Source of the DNA: Variovorax sp. J22G73
Lineage (GTDB): Bacteria; Pseudomonadota; Gammaproteobacteria; Burkholderiales; Burkholderiaceae_C
Assembly: GCF_030317035.1 (NCBI RefSeq)
Contig: NZ_JASZYK010000018.1
Location: 62,001 to 126,000 of the forward strand
Reading direction: 5' to 3'
DNA length: 64,000 bases
A program made the position numbers and the translations under genes. Shown one piece after another: positions 28,475-37,179 of the stretch. Each line of letters starts with the position of its first letter. Position 1 is the stretch's first letter. The notes under the pieces are model-generated. The model worked only from the letters and a program-made list of their open reading frames with translations. It ran no database searches and was not told the DNA's origin.

Positions 28475-29533
28475 TCACACCAGGCACTGCTCCAGCCCCT
28501 GCTCCAGGATTTCGCGCGGCAGCTCGATGCCGATGAACACCATGCGGCTCTGGCGCGCCTCGTCCTGGCCCCATTCCGGGCCCAGGTCGCTGCCCATCAG
28601 CTGGTGCACGCCCTGGAAGATCACCTTGCGCTCGGTGCCCTTCATGTTCAGCACGCCCTTGTAGCGCAGCATGCGCGGGCCGTAGATGTTCACGATCGCG
28701 CCCAGGAAGTCTTCCAGCTTGGCCGGGTCGAAGGGGCGGTCGGCCTTGTAGACGAAGCTCTTCACGTCGTCGTCGGTGTGGTGGTGGTGGCCGTGGCCCT
28801 CGTGCTTGTGGGAGGGGTGGTCGCAGGCCTCGCCATGCGCATGGTCATGGTCGTGATGCTCGTGGCCGTGGTCGTCTTCCTTCAGGAAGTCGGGGTCGAT
28901 GTCCAGCTTGGCGTTCAGGTTGAAGCCGCGCAGGTCGAAGATGTCCTTCAGCGGCACGTCGCCGAAGTGCGCCTTCTGCTGCGGCGCGCGCGGGTTCATG
29001 TGCTTCAGGCGGTGGATGAGCGCCTCGGTTTCCTCGGCCGACACCAGCTCGCTCTTGCTGATGAAGATCTGGTCGGCAAAGCCCACCTGGCGGCGCGCTT
29101 CCTGGCGGTCGTTGAGCTGCTGCGGCGCGTGCTTGGCGTCCACCAGCGTGAGGATCGAGTCGAGCAGGTAGCTCTCGGCGATCTCGTCGTCCATGAAGAA
29201 GGTCTGCGCCACCGGGCCGGGGTCGGCCAGGCCGGTGGTCTCGATCACCACGCGGTCGAAGTCCAGCAGGCCCTGGCGCTTCTTGGCGGCCAGCAGCTGC
29301 AGCGCTTCGCGCAGGTCTTCGCGGATGGTGCAGCACACGCAGCCGTTGCTCATCTGCACGATCTGCTCCTTCGACTCCGTCACCAGGATGTCGCTGTCGA
29401 TGTTCTCCTCGCCGAACTCGTTCTCGATGACCGCGATCTTCTGGCCGTGGGCTTCGGTCAGGATGCGTTTGAGCAGGGTGGTCTTGCCCGAGCCGAGAAA
29501 GCCGGTGAGGATGGTCGCGGGAATGAGGGCCAT
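28475..29533 (-). CDS. CobW/COG0523-family GTP-binding metallochaperone
   Basis: COG0523 proteins are SIMIBI GTPases that deliver zinc, cobalt or other metals to client enzymes. The 352-residue product has the P-loop GFLGSGKTTLL near the N-terminus, the metal-binding CxCC motif in NGCVCCTI, Walker B-like DRVVIETTGLADP and the guanine-specificity motif SKSEL. Between the GTPase and C-terminal CobW domains is a His/Asp-rich loop (HGHEHHDHDHAHG and later GHGHHHH), a likely metal store. The C-terminal domain starts KSFVYKADRPFDP. No vitamin B12 genes are nearby, so a zinc role is more likely than CobW itself. I see no obvious Zur box. Confidence 0.9.
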   Translation of the reverse strand: MALIPATILTGFLGSGKTTLLKRILTEAHGQKIAVIENEFGEENIDSDILVTESKEQIVQMSNGCVCCTIREDLREALQLLAAKKRQGLLDFDRVVIETTGLADPGPVAQTFFMDDEIAESYLLDSILTLVDAKHAPQQLNDRQEARRQVGFADQIFISKSELVSAEETEALIHRLKHMNPRAPQQKAHFGDVPLKDIFDLRGFNLNAKLDIDPDFLKEDDHGHEHHDHDHAHGEACDHPSHKHEGHGHHHHTDDDVKSFVYKADRPFDPAKLEDFLGAIVNIYGPRMLRYKGVLNMKGTERKVIFQGVHQLMGSDLGPEWGQDEARQSRMVFIGIELPREILEQGLEQCLV

Positions 29534-29657
29534 GGGGAAAGTGCTCCGGAAGCGGAAAACAGGAAAAAGGGGCGAAAAGCAGACGTGGCGGGCAGTTTAG
29601 CCAATGCCACTGAGTTGCGTTGCCGAAGGGGTCAACGCGATGTTGGCGCCAGCGGTT

Positions 29658-30920
29658 TCAGGCCGGCTTCCTGACCACCACCAGCCCCTTGAGGTACTCG
29701 CCCTCCGGGAATTCGATGGTCATCGGGTGGTCCGGCGCCGCGCCCAGGCGCTCGCTGATGTAGCCGTCCACGCCCGCGTCCAGCCCCGCCGAGGCCACGA
29801 TCTTGTGGAACAGGTCGGCGCCGATGCCGCCCGAGCAAGAGAAAGTGAGCAGCACGCCGCCCGGCTCCAGCAGCTTGAGCGCCAGCCGGTTGATGTCCTT
29901 GTAGGCCCGTGCGGCGCGCTCGGCGTGCGCCACCGTGGGCGCGAACTTGGGCGGGTCGAGCACGATGGCGTCGAAGGTGCGGCCCTGGTCGATGAACTCG
30001 CGCAGCAGCGTGTTGACGTTGGCGTCCAGAAACTCCGTCTTCGCGCCCGAACCCGCATCGCCTTGACCTTCACCTTCACCTTCACCTTCACCTTGACCGC
30101 CGCCGAAGCCGTTCAGCGCCACGTTCGCGCGCGCCAGGTTCAGCGCCGGCAGCGACGAATCGACCGACACCAGCTCGGCGCCCTCCAGCGCGCCCGCGGC
30201 CTTCAGCCCCGCCAGCGCCGCCACCGTGAAGCCGCCCGTGTAGCAGAAGCAGTTCAGCACGCGCCTGAAGCGCCGGTGCTGCGCCAGCTCCGCGAAGCGC
30301 TGGCGGCTGTCGCGCTGGTCGAGGTAGAAGCCGGTCTTGTGGCCGGTCGCGATGTTCAGCGACAGCTGCCAGTCGTGCTCGCGGATGGTGATGTCGGTCG
30401 CGCCCTCGCCGCGCAGCCAGCCCGTGATCGGTTTCAGCCCTTCGCGCTCGCGCCCGCTGGCGTCGGAGCGCTCGTAGAGCTTGCCGAGGCCGGTGGCCGC
30501 GAGCAGCGCGTCGGCCAGCGCGTCTTTCCAGCGCTCCACGCCGGCGGACAGGAACTGCGCCACCAATGTGTCGCCATAACGGTCGACGATGAGCCCCGGC
30601 AGCCCGTCGGCCTCCCCGTGAATCACGCGCACGCCGTCGCTCTGCAGGTCGAACAGGCCGCGGGCCTTCACGGCGCGCACGCACACCGAGGCCAGGAAGG
30701 CCGCGTCGATGCGCTGCGTTTCCACGAAGCTCCAGGCCCGCGCGCGGATCTTGGAAGCCGGGCTGAAAGAAGCCCAGGCCAGGAAGGCGCCGTCGTGCGA
30801 CTCCACGCGCACCGTCTCGCCCGGATCGGCGGCGCCGCGTGCGATGGCGGACTCGAAGATCCAGGGGTGGCGGCGCTGCAGCGAGCGCTCCTTGCCGGGT
30901 TTGAGGCGAAGGGTTTTCAT
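29658..30920 (-). CDS. rlmI: 23S rRNA (cytosine1962-C5)-methyltransferase RlmI
   Basis: RlmI is a SAM-dependent methyltransferase modifying C1962 of 23S rRNA. The 420-residue start at 30920 (MKTLRLKPGKERSLQRRHPWIFE) gives the N-terminal PUA domain. The central part contains GLPGLIVDRYGD, KTGFYLDQRDSR and the SAM-binding NCFCYTGGFTVAAL. The catalytic region has DPPKFAP and TFSCSGGI. A Gly/Glu repeat (GEGEGEGEGQGD) is inserted just before KTEFLDANV and comes from a 6-bp microsatellite. xerC ends four bases upstream, so the two may be co-translated. Confidence 0.92.
   Translation of the reverse strand: MKTLRLKPGKERSLQRRHPWIFESAIARGAADPGETVRVESHDGAFLAWASFSPASKIRARAWSFVETQRIDAAFLASVCVRAVKARGLFDLQSDGVRVIHGEADGLPGLIVDRYGDTLVAQFLSAGVERWKDALADALLAATGLGKLYERSDASGREREGLKPITGWLRGEGATDITIREHDWQLSLNIATGHKTGFYLDQRDSRQRFAELAQHRRFRRVLNCFCYTGGFTVAALAGLKAAGALEGAELVSVDSSLPALNLARANVALNGFGGGQGEGEGEGEGQGDAGSGAKTEFLDANVNTLLREFIDQGRTFDAIVLDPPKFAPTVAHAERAARAYKDINRLALKLLEPGGVLLTFSCSGGIGADLFHKIVASAGLDAGVDGYISERLGAAPDHPMTIEFPEGEYLKGLVVVRKPA
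30061..30098 (-). repeat. GGTGAA hexanucleotide microsatellite inside rlmI
   Basis: On the minus strand, GGTCAAGGTGAAGGTGAAGG and its continuation form four clean copies of GGTGAA flanked by degenerate GGTCAA units. They encode alternating Gly-Glu. The unit length is a multiple of three, so copy changes would alter the loop length without breaking the frame. Confidence 0.85.
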
Positions 30921-30924
30921 GTGT

Positions 30925-31923
30925 TTATTTGTCTTTGTCTTCGCGAGATTTCGCTCTCGGGTGGGCCTGGTCATAGACCTTGGCCAGGTGCTGGAAATCC
31001 AGCCGCGTATAGACCTGCGTGGTCGTGATGCTCGCGTGCCCCAGCAGCTCCTGCACCGCGCGCAGGTCGCTGCTCGACTGCAGCACGTGGCTGGCGAACG
31101 AATGGCGCAGCATGTGCGGGTGCACCGGCGCGGCCAGCCCCGCCTTCAGGCTGCGCTCGCGCAGCAGCTTCCACACCGCCTGCGACGTCATGCGCACGCC
31201 CTTGGCGCTGATGAAAAGCGCGGCCGCCGCCTGCGGGTCGCGCACCTGGGCCACGGTGATGGCGGCGCACTCGCCGCGCACCGCGAGCCAGTCGCGCACG
31301 GCTTCGGCCGCCTTGCTGCCCAGCGGCACGATGCGGCGCTTGCTGCCCTTGCCGAGCACATTGGCCTCGGCTGCGTCCAGGTCGATCCAGCCGCGCGCGG
31401 TGCCGCTGGGCTGGGCGTCGAGCCCCGTGAGCTCGCTCACGCGCAGGCCGCAGCCGTACAGCACCTCGACGATGGCGCCATCGCGCGCCTCGGTCCAGGG
31501 GTCGGCCTCGGGGTCGTACAGCTCGGCCAGGCGCACCGCGTCGTCCACGCCCAGCGCCTTGGGCAGCGGCCTGCCGGCCTTGGGGGCGTGCACGTCCTGC
31601 ACCGGGTTGAAGCCGATCAGGCCCTCGTGGCCCAGCCAGCGGTAGAAGCTGCGCCAGCACGACAGCACCAGCGCAATGCCGCGCGGCTCGCGCCCGGCGC
31701 TGTGCAGCTGCGCCATCCAGCGGCGAACGTGCGCGGCCTGCACGCGGTCCAGCGACAGCTTCGCCTCAGCGGCGTTGTCGGTCAGCGCCTTCAGGTGAAA
31801 GGAATACAGCTCCAGCGTGCGTGCCGCAAGGCGGCGCTCCACGCGCACATGCGCGAGGTACTTGTCGATCCAGCCCGAATCGGCTGGCGGCGCGGCTTCA
31901 GAAGAGGAATCCACGGAAGGCAT
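30925..31923 (-). CDS. xerC: Site-specific tyrosine recombinase XerC
   Basis: XerC acts with XerD at dif to resolve chromosome dimers. The 332-residue protein has an N-terminal SAM-like core-binding domain (WIDKYLAHVRVERRLAARTLELY) and a catalytic domain with the tyrosine-recombinase residues: Arg in GCGLRVSEL, Lys in GKGSKRRIVPLG, HxxR in HPHMLRHSF, His in LGHASITTT and the nucleophile Tyr in QVYTRLD. It overlaps the DUF218 gene by 26 bases and follows dapF, the common gamma/betaproteobacterial order dapF-DUF484-xerC with one gene inserted. Confidence 0.95.
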   Translation of the reverse strand: MPSVDSSSEAAPPADSGWIDKYLAHVRVERRLAARTLELYSFHLKALTDNAAEAKLSLDRVQAAHVRRWMAQLHSAGREPRGIALVLSCWRSFYRWLGHEGLIGFNPVQDVHAPKAGRPLPKALGVDDAVRLAELYDPEADPWTEARDGAIVEVLYGCGLRVSELTGLDAQPSGTARGWIDLDAAEANVLGKGSKRRIVPLGSKAAEAVRDWLAVRGECAAITVAQVRDPQAAAALFISAKGVRMTSQAVWKLLRERSLKAGLAAPVHPHMLRHSFASHVLQSSSDLRAVQELLGHASITTTQVYTRLDFQHLAKVYDQAHPRAKSREDKDK

Positions 31924-32533
31924 TGTTCACGATGGCCGCCGGCTCGCGCAATGCGCCCTTCGACAACGGCCCCAGCGCGTTCCAGCACGAAGTGGGGGCG
32001 GCCGCGTACTGCACGTCGAAGCTGCGGTCGAAGCCGCTCATCTTCACCAGCCGCTGCACGCGCCACAAATGAAAGGGCTCCGACACGATCACCACGCTGC
32101 GCACGCCGGCCACCTGCAACAGCGGGAGCGACAGCGACAGGTTCTGCCGCGTCGAGGTGGAGGCCGGCTCCTGCAGCATCGGGCCGGCGAAGCCCTCGGC
32201 CACGGCGCGCTCCTGCATCACCTTGGCCTCGATGCGGCCGTCTTCCGAATCCACGCCGCCGGTGAAGGCCAGCAGCTTGACGGTGCCGGCATGGGCCAGC
32301 GCCACCGCCGTATCGACCCGGCCCGACAGGCACGGGTGCGGCTTGCCGTCCAGGTAGGCGCGGCTGCCCAGCACCAGCGCCGCATCGGCCGGGCGCTGCG
32401 GCGGGTTCGCCAGCAGCGCTTCGGCCTGCCACCACACGAAGGCCCCGAGGGCGGCATACGCCAGCACCCCGCCCGTCAGCACGACCGCCAGCAGCACCTG
32501 CCAGCGCCGGCGCAACCCGCGCGGACGCGTCAA
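31898..32533 (-). CDS. DUF218 (YdcF/SanA/ElyC-type) membrane protein
   Basis: The start is probably the TTG at 32533, whose TTGA overlaps the stop of the DUF484 gene; no strong ribosome site is visible, so coupling is likely. The 211-residue product has a basic N-terminus ([11 protein letters not shown]), one transmembrane helix (about 14-33) and a DUF218 domain with AALVLGSRAYLDGKPHPCL, STSTRQNLSLS and VIVSEPFHLWRVQRL. Family members (SanA, ElyC) affect envelope integrity, but the reaction is unknown. It lies between DUF484 and xerC and overlaps both. Confidence 0.8.
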   Translation of the reverse strand: MTRPRGLRRRWQVLLAVVLTGGVLAYAALGAFVWWQAEALLANPPQRPADAALVLGSRAYLDGKPHPCLSGRVDTAVALAHAGTVKLLAFTGGVDSEDGRIEAKVMQERAVAEGFAGPMLQEPASTSTRQNLSLSLPLLQVAGVRSVVIVSEPFHLWRVQRLVKMSGFDRSFDVQYAAAPTSCWNALGPLSKGALREPAAIVNNAFRGFLF

Positions 32534-33231
32534 GGACGCAGCCGCGACAGTCCGCCCGAGGCCAGCTCGGCGATGCGCTCCAGAAAGTCGGTGCCCATCT
32601 CGGCGTTGAAGCGCTGCGCGTCGGGCGACGCCAGCACCAGCATGCCGAAGGCCGGCGACTCGGGGTCGGCGCGCAGCGGAATCAGCGCGATCGACATGGC
32701 CGACTGCGGCTCGGGCAGCCAGTTGGCCGCCTCGAAGCCCGCGTTGAGGCCGCAGTACGGAGAGGTCAGCGAGGTGGCCAGCGCCTTCACGTCGTCGCTC
32801 ACCCACTGGGCGTAGGCCTCGTTCAGGTATTCGCTGCTGCAGTCCCACACCTTGATGGCCGTTTGCGGCACCAGGAACAGCGACTGCAGGTCGACCGCGA
32901 TGCGGTACGGCAGGCTGCGCGGGTCGCGCGTGGTCAACAGGCCCTTGGTCCAGCGCTGCAGGCGGTCGGCGATGACCACGTTCTCGGTGCCGTGGCGCAC
33001 CATGTCCATCAGGCGGTGCTCCAGCGCCTTGATCTTCTCGCGCAGCATCTCGGCCTGGCGCTCCTGCAGGCTCACGGCGCGGTTGCCATGCGGGCTGGTG
33101 AGCTGCACCTGCGCCAGCAACTGGGCATGGCGCTCGAAGAAGTCGGGGGTGTTCGCCAGGTAGTTGGCGATGTCGTCCTCGGTGATCGGATTCATGGCGT
33201 TGGCGTCGTTGTTGTTGTGGGAGGAAGTCAT
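32530..33231 (-). CDS. DUF484 GAF-like protein
   Basis: The 233-residue product starts [25 protein letters not shown]; the ATG at 33231 overlaps the dapF stop as ATGA, and an internal Met (NPITED) could also serve. It contains [15 protein letters not shown], an N-terminal helix with coiled-coil character ([20 protein letters not shown]), and a GAF-like C-terminal domain (about 95-233). DUF484 is a standard neighbour of dapF and xerC in proteobacteria. Its role is not established. Confidence 0.88.
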   Translation of the reverse strand: MTSSHNNNDANAMNPITEDDIANYLANTPDFFERHAQLLAQVQLTSPHGNRAVSLQERQAEMLREKIKALEHRLMDMVRHGTENVVIADRLQRWTKGLLTTRDPRSLPYRIAVDLQSLFLVPQTAIKVWDCSSEYLNEAYAQWVSDDVKALATSLTSPYCGLNAGFEAANWLPEPQSAMSIALIPLRADPESPAFGMLVLASPDAQRFNAEMGTDFLERIAELASGGLSRLRP

Positions 33232-34103
33232 GTCAGATCGGGAACCTCGATGTCGCCTTCGAAAACCGTCGTGGCCGGCCCGGTCATCAGCACCGGCTGA
33301 CCCTCGCCCTGCCATTCGATCGTGAGAATGCCGCCGTGCGTCTGCACGTCGACCCTGCGCTCCAGCAGCCCCAGCCGTATGCCCGCCACCACCGCCGCGC
33401 AGGCGCCCGTGCCGCAGGCCAGCGTTTCGCCGGCGCCGCGCTCGAACACCCGCAACTTGATGTGCGTGCGGTCGACCACCTGCATGAAGCCCGCGTTCAC
33501 CCGCTGCGGAAAGCGCGGGTGGTGCTCGATCTGCGGGCCCTGCTCGGCCACCGGCGCGGTGTCGACGTTGTCCACCACCTGCACCGCGTGCGGGTTGCCC
33601 ATCGACAGCACCGCCACCGAGACGATGGCGCTGCCGGCATGCGTGCCCAGCGCCAGGTGCCACTTTTCCCACGCGCCGTCGGGCTGCGGGCTGAGCCCGG
33701 CGGGGTCGAAGGGCACGCGCGCGGGCTCGAACACCGGGGCGCCCATGTCGACCGTCACGCGGCCGTCGGCGCCCAGGCGCGGCTCGATCACGCCGGCCAG
33801 CGTCTGCACGCGCACCGTGTCCTTGGCCGTGAGCTTGTGTTCGCTGACGAAGCGCATGAAGCAGCGCGCGCCGTTGCCGCACTGCTCCACCTCGCCGCCG
33901 TCGGCGTTGTGGATCACGTATTGAAAGTCGATGCCTTCCGAAGGCGATGGCCGCACGGTCAGGATCTGGTCGGCGCCGACGCCGAAATGGCGGTCGGCCA
34001 GAAAGCGGTATTGCGCGGCGCTGAGGCCCAGCGTGCCGCGTGTTTCGTCCAGCACGACGAAGTCGTTGCCGGCCCCCTGCATCTTGGTAAAGCGGATTCG
34101 CAT
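33228..34103 (-). CDS. dapF: Diaminopimelate epimerase DapF
   Basis: DapF converts LL- to meso-diaminopimelate, the residue used by MurE and the lysine precursor. It is cofactor-independent and uses two cysteines. The 291-residue start at 34103 ([20 protein letters not shown]) is the family N-terminus; the longer frame adds 31 unrelated residues. The catalytic cysteines are visible in EQCGNGARC and [12 protein letters not shown]. It leads a coupled series (dapF, DUF484, DUF218, xerC, rlmI) on the minus strand. Confidence 0.97.
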   Translation of the reverse strand: MRIRFTKMQGAGNDFVVLDETRGTLGLSAAQYRFLADRHFGVGADQILTVRPSPSEGIDFQYVIHNADGGEVEQCGNGARCFMRFVSEHKLTAKDTVRVQTLAGVIEPRLGADGRVTVDMGAPVFEPARVPFDPAGLSPQPDGAWEKWHLALGTHAGSAIVSVAVLSMGNPHAVQVVDNVDTAPVAEQGPQIEHHPRFPQRVNAGFMQVVDRTHIKLRVFERGAGETLACGTGACAAVVAGIRLGLLERRVDVQTHGGILTIEWQGEGQPVLMTGPATTVFEGDIEVPDLT

Positions 34104-34177
34104 CCCGGGATTATCGCCACCGGCACCGCCCCTTACGATCGCAGGCCCAAATGAAACCACGGGGGAGAGGCCTGCGA

Positions 34178-35593
34178 ATGAACCACTGGAAAGCACTGGA
34201 ACCGCTGATCGTCGAGGACGCCCTGCGCGCCTTGCGCGCCCTGATGCAGGAAAACCCCGACGAGCGCTTCTACGTGGCCGCCTTCCACGGCGTGTACCGC
34301 GAGTGCGACGGCATCATCGCCCTGCCCTCGCTGGGCGCCAACACCGTGTCCGCGCGCGAGGACGAAGCGCGCGCTTCCATCGACTTCTGGGACGCCGACT
34401 GGAACCCGGCCGACTGGGCGCACGAGCTGGTCGAGTTCGAGAGCGACGCGCTCAAGGAAGCCGCCGACGCGGCCGACCAGGCCGCCCGCCAGGGCTCGCG
34501 CGCCGACTGGCTGCAGGCCGAGAAGGACTGCTTCGACATGCTGGTGTCGGCGGCGCACAAGGTGCGCCAGGCGCTCGGCGATTCAGTCAGCGATTCGCTC
34601 CAGCTCACGCCCGACTTCGTCATGTTCGTGAACGACGAGGAATACGCCACCGCCCTGGCCCGCCGCTGCCTCGGCGACGCCACCTTCGAGCGCCTGTTCG
34701 AAAAAGACGCCCGCGACGACCGCGAACGCACCCGCGTGGCCGCGCTGCCCGTGGCCGAGCGCGTCGAGTTCCTGGTCACCTGCCTGGACCGCCCGAACGG
34801 CTCCATCGGCGCCGAGGAGGCCTGCGACCAGCTCTGCGCCATTGGCGCGCCGGCCGTGCCCGCGCTGCTCGCGCGCCTGGAAAACGGCAAGCGCAAGAGC
34901 CCCCGCGGCTGGCACGCCGCCCTGATGCTCGGGCGCATCGGCGTGGCCACGCCCGAGGTGCTGGACGCGCTGAAGACGCAAATGGCGGCCTCCCGCGACG
35001 AACCCGGACGCGCCTGGGCCGCGCGGGCGCTGGCCTACCTGGGCCAGAGCGACTGGTTGCTGGCGCAGCTGAAAAAGGTGATGCAAGAGCCTCAAGACGG
35101 CGACAACCTGCCCGACGCCGCCAGGATGGCCATCGAAGGCCTGTGCGCGCCCTGCTCGTCGTTTCGCGACCCGACGCCGCTGCCGCTGGACTACCGCCCG
35201 TTGGAGGCGTTGCTCGCGGCGCCGCCGGCCACCGTCGCCCTTGTGCGCGAGATCCTGCGGCCCGGCAGCAGCTACTGCGAACTGCGCCCGGGCGAGGTCG
35301 ACGAGGCGCTGCGCGGCCTGGCTTCGCCGCACGCCTTCATTCGCCTGCACGCGGCCAGCCTGTGCGGGGAGCGCGGGCTGGGCAGCGCCATCGGCCAGCG
35401 CGTGCTGCCCGTGCTGGCCGAACGCGCCGCGCAAGACGACGACGCCGACGTGCGATGGACGGCCGTCACGGGCATCGGCGACTGGAAAGTCGAAGGGAAA
35501 CCCTGGCACGCCGCGCTCGAAGAGGCCGCGCGGAACGACGCCAGCGAGCGCGTGCGCACCGCCGCGCAGTCGGTGCTCGACGGCGACGATTGA
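34178..35593 (+). CDS. DUF4303-like protein with C-terminal HEAT repeats
   Basis: Starting at ATG 34178, after GGGGGAGAGG, the product is 471 residues. The first 180 or so ([36 protein letters not shown]) resemble the DUF4303 family of uncharacterised proteins. From about residue 215 helical repeats follow ([51 protein letters not shown]), typical of HEAT or PBS-lyase-like repeats that bind proteins. No catalytic residues or export signal are seen. It is divergent from dapF. The stop codon forms the first unit of a tandem repeat. Confidence 0.65.
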   Translation: MNHWKALEPLIVEDALRALRALMQENPDERFYVAAFHGVYRECDGIIALPSLGANTVSAREDEARASIDFWDADWNPADWAHELVEFESDALKEAADAADQAARQGSRADWLQAEKDCFDMLVSAAHKVRQALGDSVSDSLQLTPDFVMFVNDEEYATALARRCLGDATFERLFEKDARDDRERTRVAALPVAERVEFLVTCLDRPNGSIGAEEACDQLCAIGAPAVPALLARLENGKRKSPRGWHAALMLGRIGVATPEVLDALKTQMAASRDEPGRAWAARALAYLGQSDWLLAQLKKVMQEPQDGDNLPDAARMAIEGLCAPCSSFRDPTPLPLDYRPLEALLAAPPATVALVREILRPGSSYCELRPGEVDEALRGLASPHAFIRLHAASLCGERGLGSAIGQRVLPVLAERAAQDDDADVRWTAVTGIGDWKVEGKPWHAALEEAARNDASERVRTAAQSVLDGDD

Positions 35594-35642
35594 AGTTCAG
35601 GTTTGAAATTCAGGCTTGAGATTCAGGCCTGAGGTTCAGCCC
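35591..35642. repeat. 13-bp tandem repeat joining two convergent stop codons
   Basis: Four copies of a 13-bp unit (TGAAGTTCAGGTT, TGAAATTCAGGCT, TGAGATTCAGGCC, then TGAGGTTCAG with a diverged end) run head to tail. The first TGA is the stop of the plus-strand HEAT-repeat gene. The TCA of the last unit is the stop of the minus-strand DsbA-like gene. Because 13 is not a multiple of three, TGA stops fall in all three frames on both strands. Confidence 0.85.
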
Positions 35643-36262
35643 GCGCGCAGCTTGTCCAGCGCCCGGTCCAGGAAGCCCAGCCGGTCTTGCCCCCAGAAGC
35701 GCTCGCCGTTCAGCAGGAACGTGGGCGAGCCGAACACGCCCGCCTCCACCGCCTCGGCGCTGTTCACGCGGTACGCCGCCAGCACCTCGGCCGACTGCTC
35801 CATCGCCTGCAGCGAGGCGCCGTCGTAGCCGTTCTCGATGGCCACGGCAATGCGCACGTCGGCCTGCGCGGTGTCGCGCTCTTCCGCCCACAGCGCGCGC
35901 AGCAGTGCATGCGACAGCGGCTGCGCGTCGAGCCCGCGCAGCTGCGCGGCGATCACCATCCAGCCCGGGTACTTGTTCCAGTTCGGGTCGGCGGGCGCGC
36001 CCTTGGGGTAGTGCGCGGGCGCCAGGTTCATCGGCATGCCGAGGTACTCGCTCCAGCGCGCCAGCTCCAGCGCGTGGTACGTGCGGCGCGGCTCGGGGCG
36101 CGTCTTCAGCGGAATGCCGCCGGTCTGCGGCACCACCGACTGGAAGTCGTAGGGCTTGAGCACGAGCCGCACATGGTGGCGGCGCACGATGTCCTGCAGC
36201 CGCGGGCCGCCGAGGTAGGCCCAGGGGGAGGAGAGGCTGTAGTAGCAGTCGAGGGCGATCAT
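35636..36262 (-). CDS. DsbA-family 2-hydroxychromene-2-carboxylate isomerase-like protein
   Basis: The 208-residue product from ATG 36262 (MIALDCYYSLSSPWAYLG) has the thioredoxin-fold, kappa-class GST layout of HCCA isomerases. The N-terminal YYSLSSPWAYLG corresponds to the glutathione/active-site loop (usually with FxxxSPYAY). The helical insert contains NKYPGWMVIAAQLRG, and the C-terminus has the cis-Pro motif VFGSPTFLLNGERFWGQDRL. Such enzymes take part in naphthalene-type aromatic breakdown, but many relatives are of unknown function and no aromatic pathway genes are adjacent. An upstream GTG (36286) could add eight residues. Confidence 0.82.
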   Translation of the reverse strand: MIALDCYYSLSSPWAYLGGPRLQDIVRRHHVRLVLKPYDFQSVVPQTGGIPLKTRPEPRRTYHALELARWSEYLGMPMNLAPAHYPKGAPADPNWNKYPGWMVIAAQLRGLDAQPLSHALLRALWAEERDTAQADVRIAVAIENGYDGASLQAMEQSAEVLAAYRVNSAEAVEAGVFGSPTFLLNGERFWGQDRLGFLDRALDKLRAG

Positions 36263-36319
36263 GGGCGGATTATTTGCGGCGCTCACGCGCCTGCCATGTC
36301 AGCCGCGAGCCCAAGTTTT

Positions 36320-36422
36320 GCTCCCTCCCCTCCCGGGGGAGGGCGGGGGTGGGGGCACGCGGCGCATCCACGGGGCGCCGTGCCTGCCCCCATCCCGGCC
36401 TTCCCCCAGAGGGGGAAGGAGC
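36320..36422. repeat. About 100-bp imperfect palindromic intergenic element
   Basis: The left arm (from 36320: GCTCCCTCCCCTCCCGGGGG, continuing AGGGCGGGGGTGGGGGCA) is nearly the reverse complement of the right arm (ending at 36422: CCCCCAGAGGGGGAAGGAGC). Each arm can also fold on itself around its C-run and G-run. The centre (GGCGC ... GGCGCC) is palindromic too. It lies between the stop of the anti-sigma gene and the start of the DsbA-like gene, both minus strand. It resembles a REP/MITE-like repeat, but no second copy is seen in this window. Confidence 0.6.
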
Positions 36423-36450
36423 GATGCAATGCAACGCAAACGCGCGTCTG

Positions 36451-37179
36451 CTACAGCACCTTCACCGCACGCCCGATGAACTGGATCGGCCCGGTCGGCC
36501 GGTCGATCGGCGAGCCGTTCTCGGGCTCCAGCGTCAGTTCGAACAGCTGGTTGGGTTCCAGCGGCGGCAGCTTGTCGATGGGAATGCGCAGCGACTGGCC
36601 CTGCTTGACCAGGCCCAGCGACACCGGGCCGCGCCACTGGTCGGCCTTGGTCCAGAACTGCAGCGTCTTCTGCGGCGGCACCTCGAAGGTGCCCAGCGGC
36701 ACCAGGCTCAGCTGGCGCGACGCGCTGGTCTGTATCACCCAGCCAGGCGCCTTGTCCTGCGGCGCGACCAGCACCACCATGTACTGCGGCGTGGGCAGCG
36801 GCCGCGTGACCATCACCGCCACCATCAGCGCGGCGGCGGCGAAACCGCCGGCGGCCAGGCCGCGCCACAGGTTCAGGTTGTTCCACCAATTGGAGAACGC
36901 CGACGTGCCCGCAGGCCGCGTCCTGGCACCGAGCACCGGCCCCAGGCTTCGCTCGATGCGCGACCACAGCGCGGGCGACGGCTCGGCCGGCGGCGCGAGC
37001 GTGGTCAGCGGCAGCAGGCGCGCTTCCCAGGCCTGCACGGCGTCGCGCAGCGCGGGTTCGTCGCGCATGCGCGCGTCCACCGACGCACGGGCCGCGGCCG
37101 ACAACGTGCCCAGCACGTACTCGCCCGCCAGCGCGTCGATGTCTTCGAAATTGTTGCTGTTGCCCGGGGTCGTGCTCAT
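36451..37179 (-). CDS. Membrane anti-sigma factor, RskA family
   Basis: RskA-type proteins hold an ECF sigma factor at the inner membrane until signalled. The 242-residue form from ATG 37179 is chosen because GGGAG lies eight bases upstream and the ATGA overlaps the sigma gene stop; an ATG nine bases earlier has spacing too short. The N-terminal part (EDIDALAGEYVLGTL, ARMRDEPALRDAVQAWEARL) is the sigma-binding region. One membrane helix follows (about 106-126, LAAGGFAAAALMVAVMV), then a periplasmic domain ending FELTLEPENGSP. No zinc-binding HxxxCxxC motif is present, as in RskA. Confidence 0.9.
   Translation of the reverse strand: MSTTPGNSNNFEDIDALAGEYVLGTLSAAARASVDARMRDEPALRDAVQAWEARLLPLTTLAPPAEPSPALWSRIERSLGPVLGARTRPAGTSAFSNWWNNLNLWRGLAAGGFAAAALMVAVMVTRPLPTPQYMVVLVAPQDKAPGWVIQTSASRQLSLVPLGTFEVPPQKTLQFWTKADQWRGPVSLGLVKQGQSLRIPIDKLPPLEPNQLFELTLEPENGSPIDRPTGPIQFIGRAVKVL

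Noticed and set aside
28475-29533. cobW of cobalamin synthesis
   Set aside because: No B12 pathway genes are nearby and COG0523 members with CxCC plus a His-rich loop are more often zinc-related.
30925-31923. Tyrosine recombinase as an integrase of a mobile element
   Set aside because: It sits in the conserved dapF-DUF484-xerC order and has XerC-type motifs throughout, so it is the housekeeping recombinase.
35591-35642. CRISPR-like array
   Set aside because: The repeats are 13 bp with no spacers and no cas genes are present.
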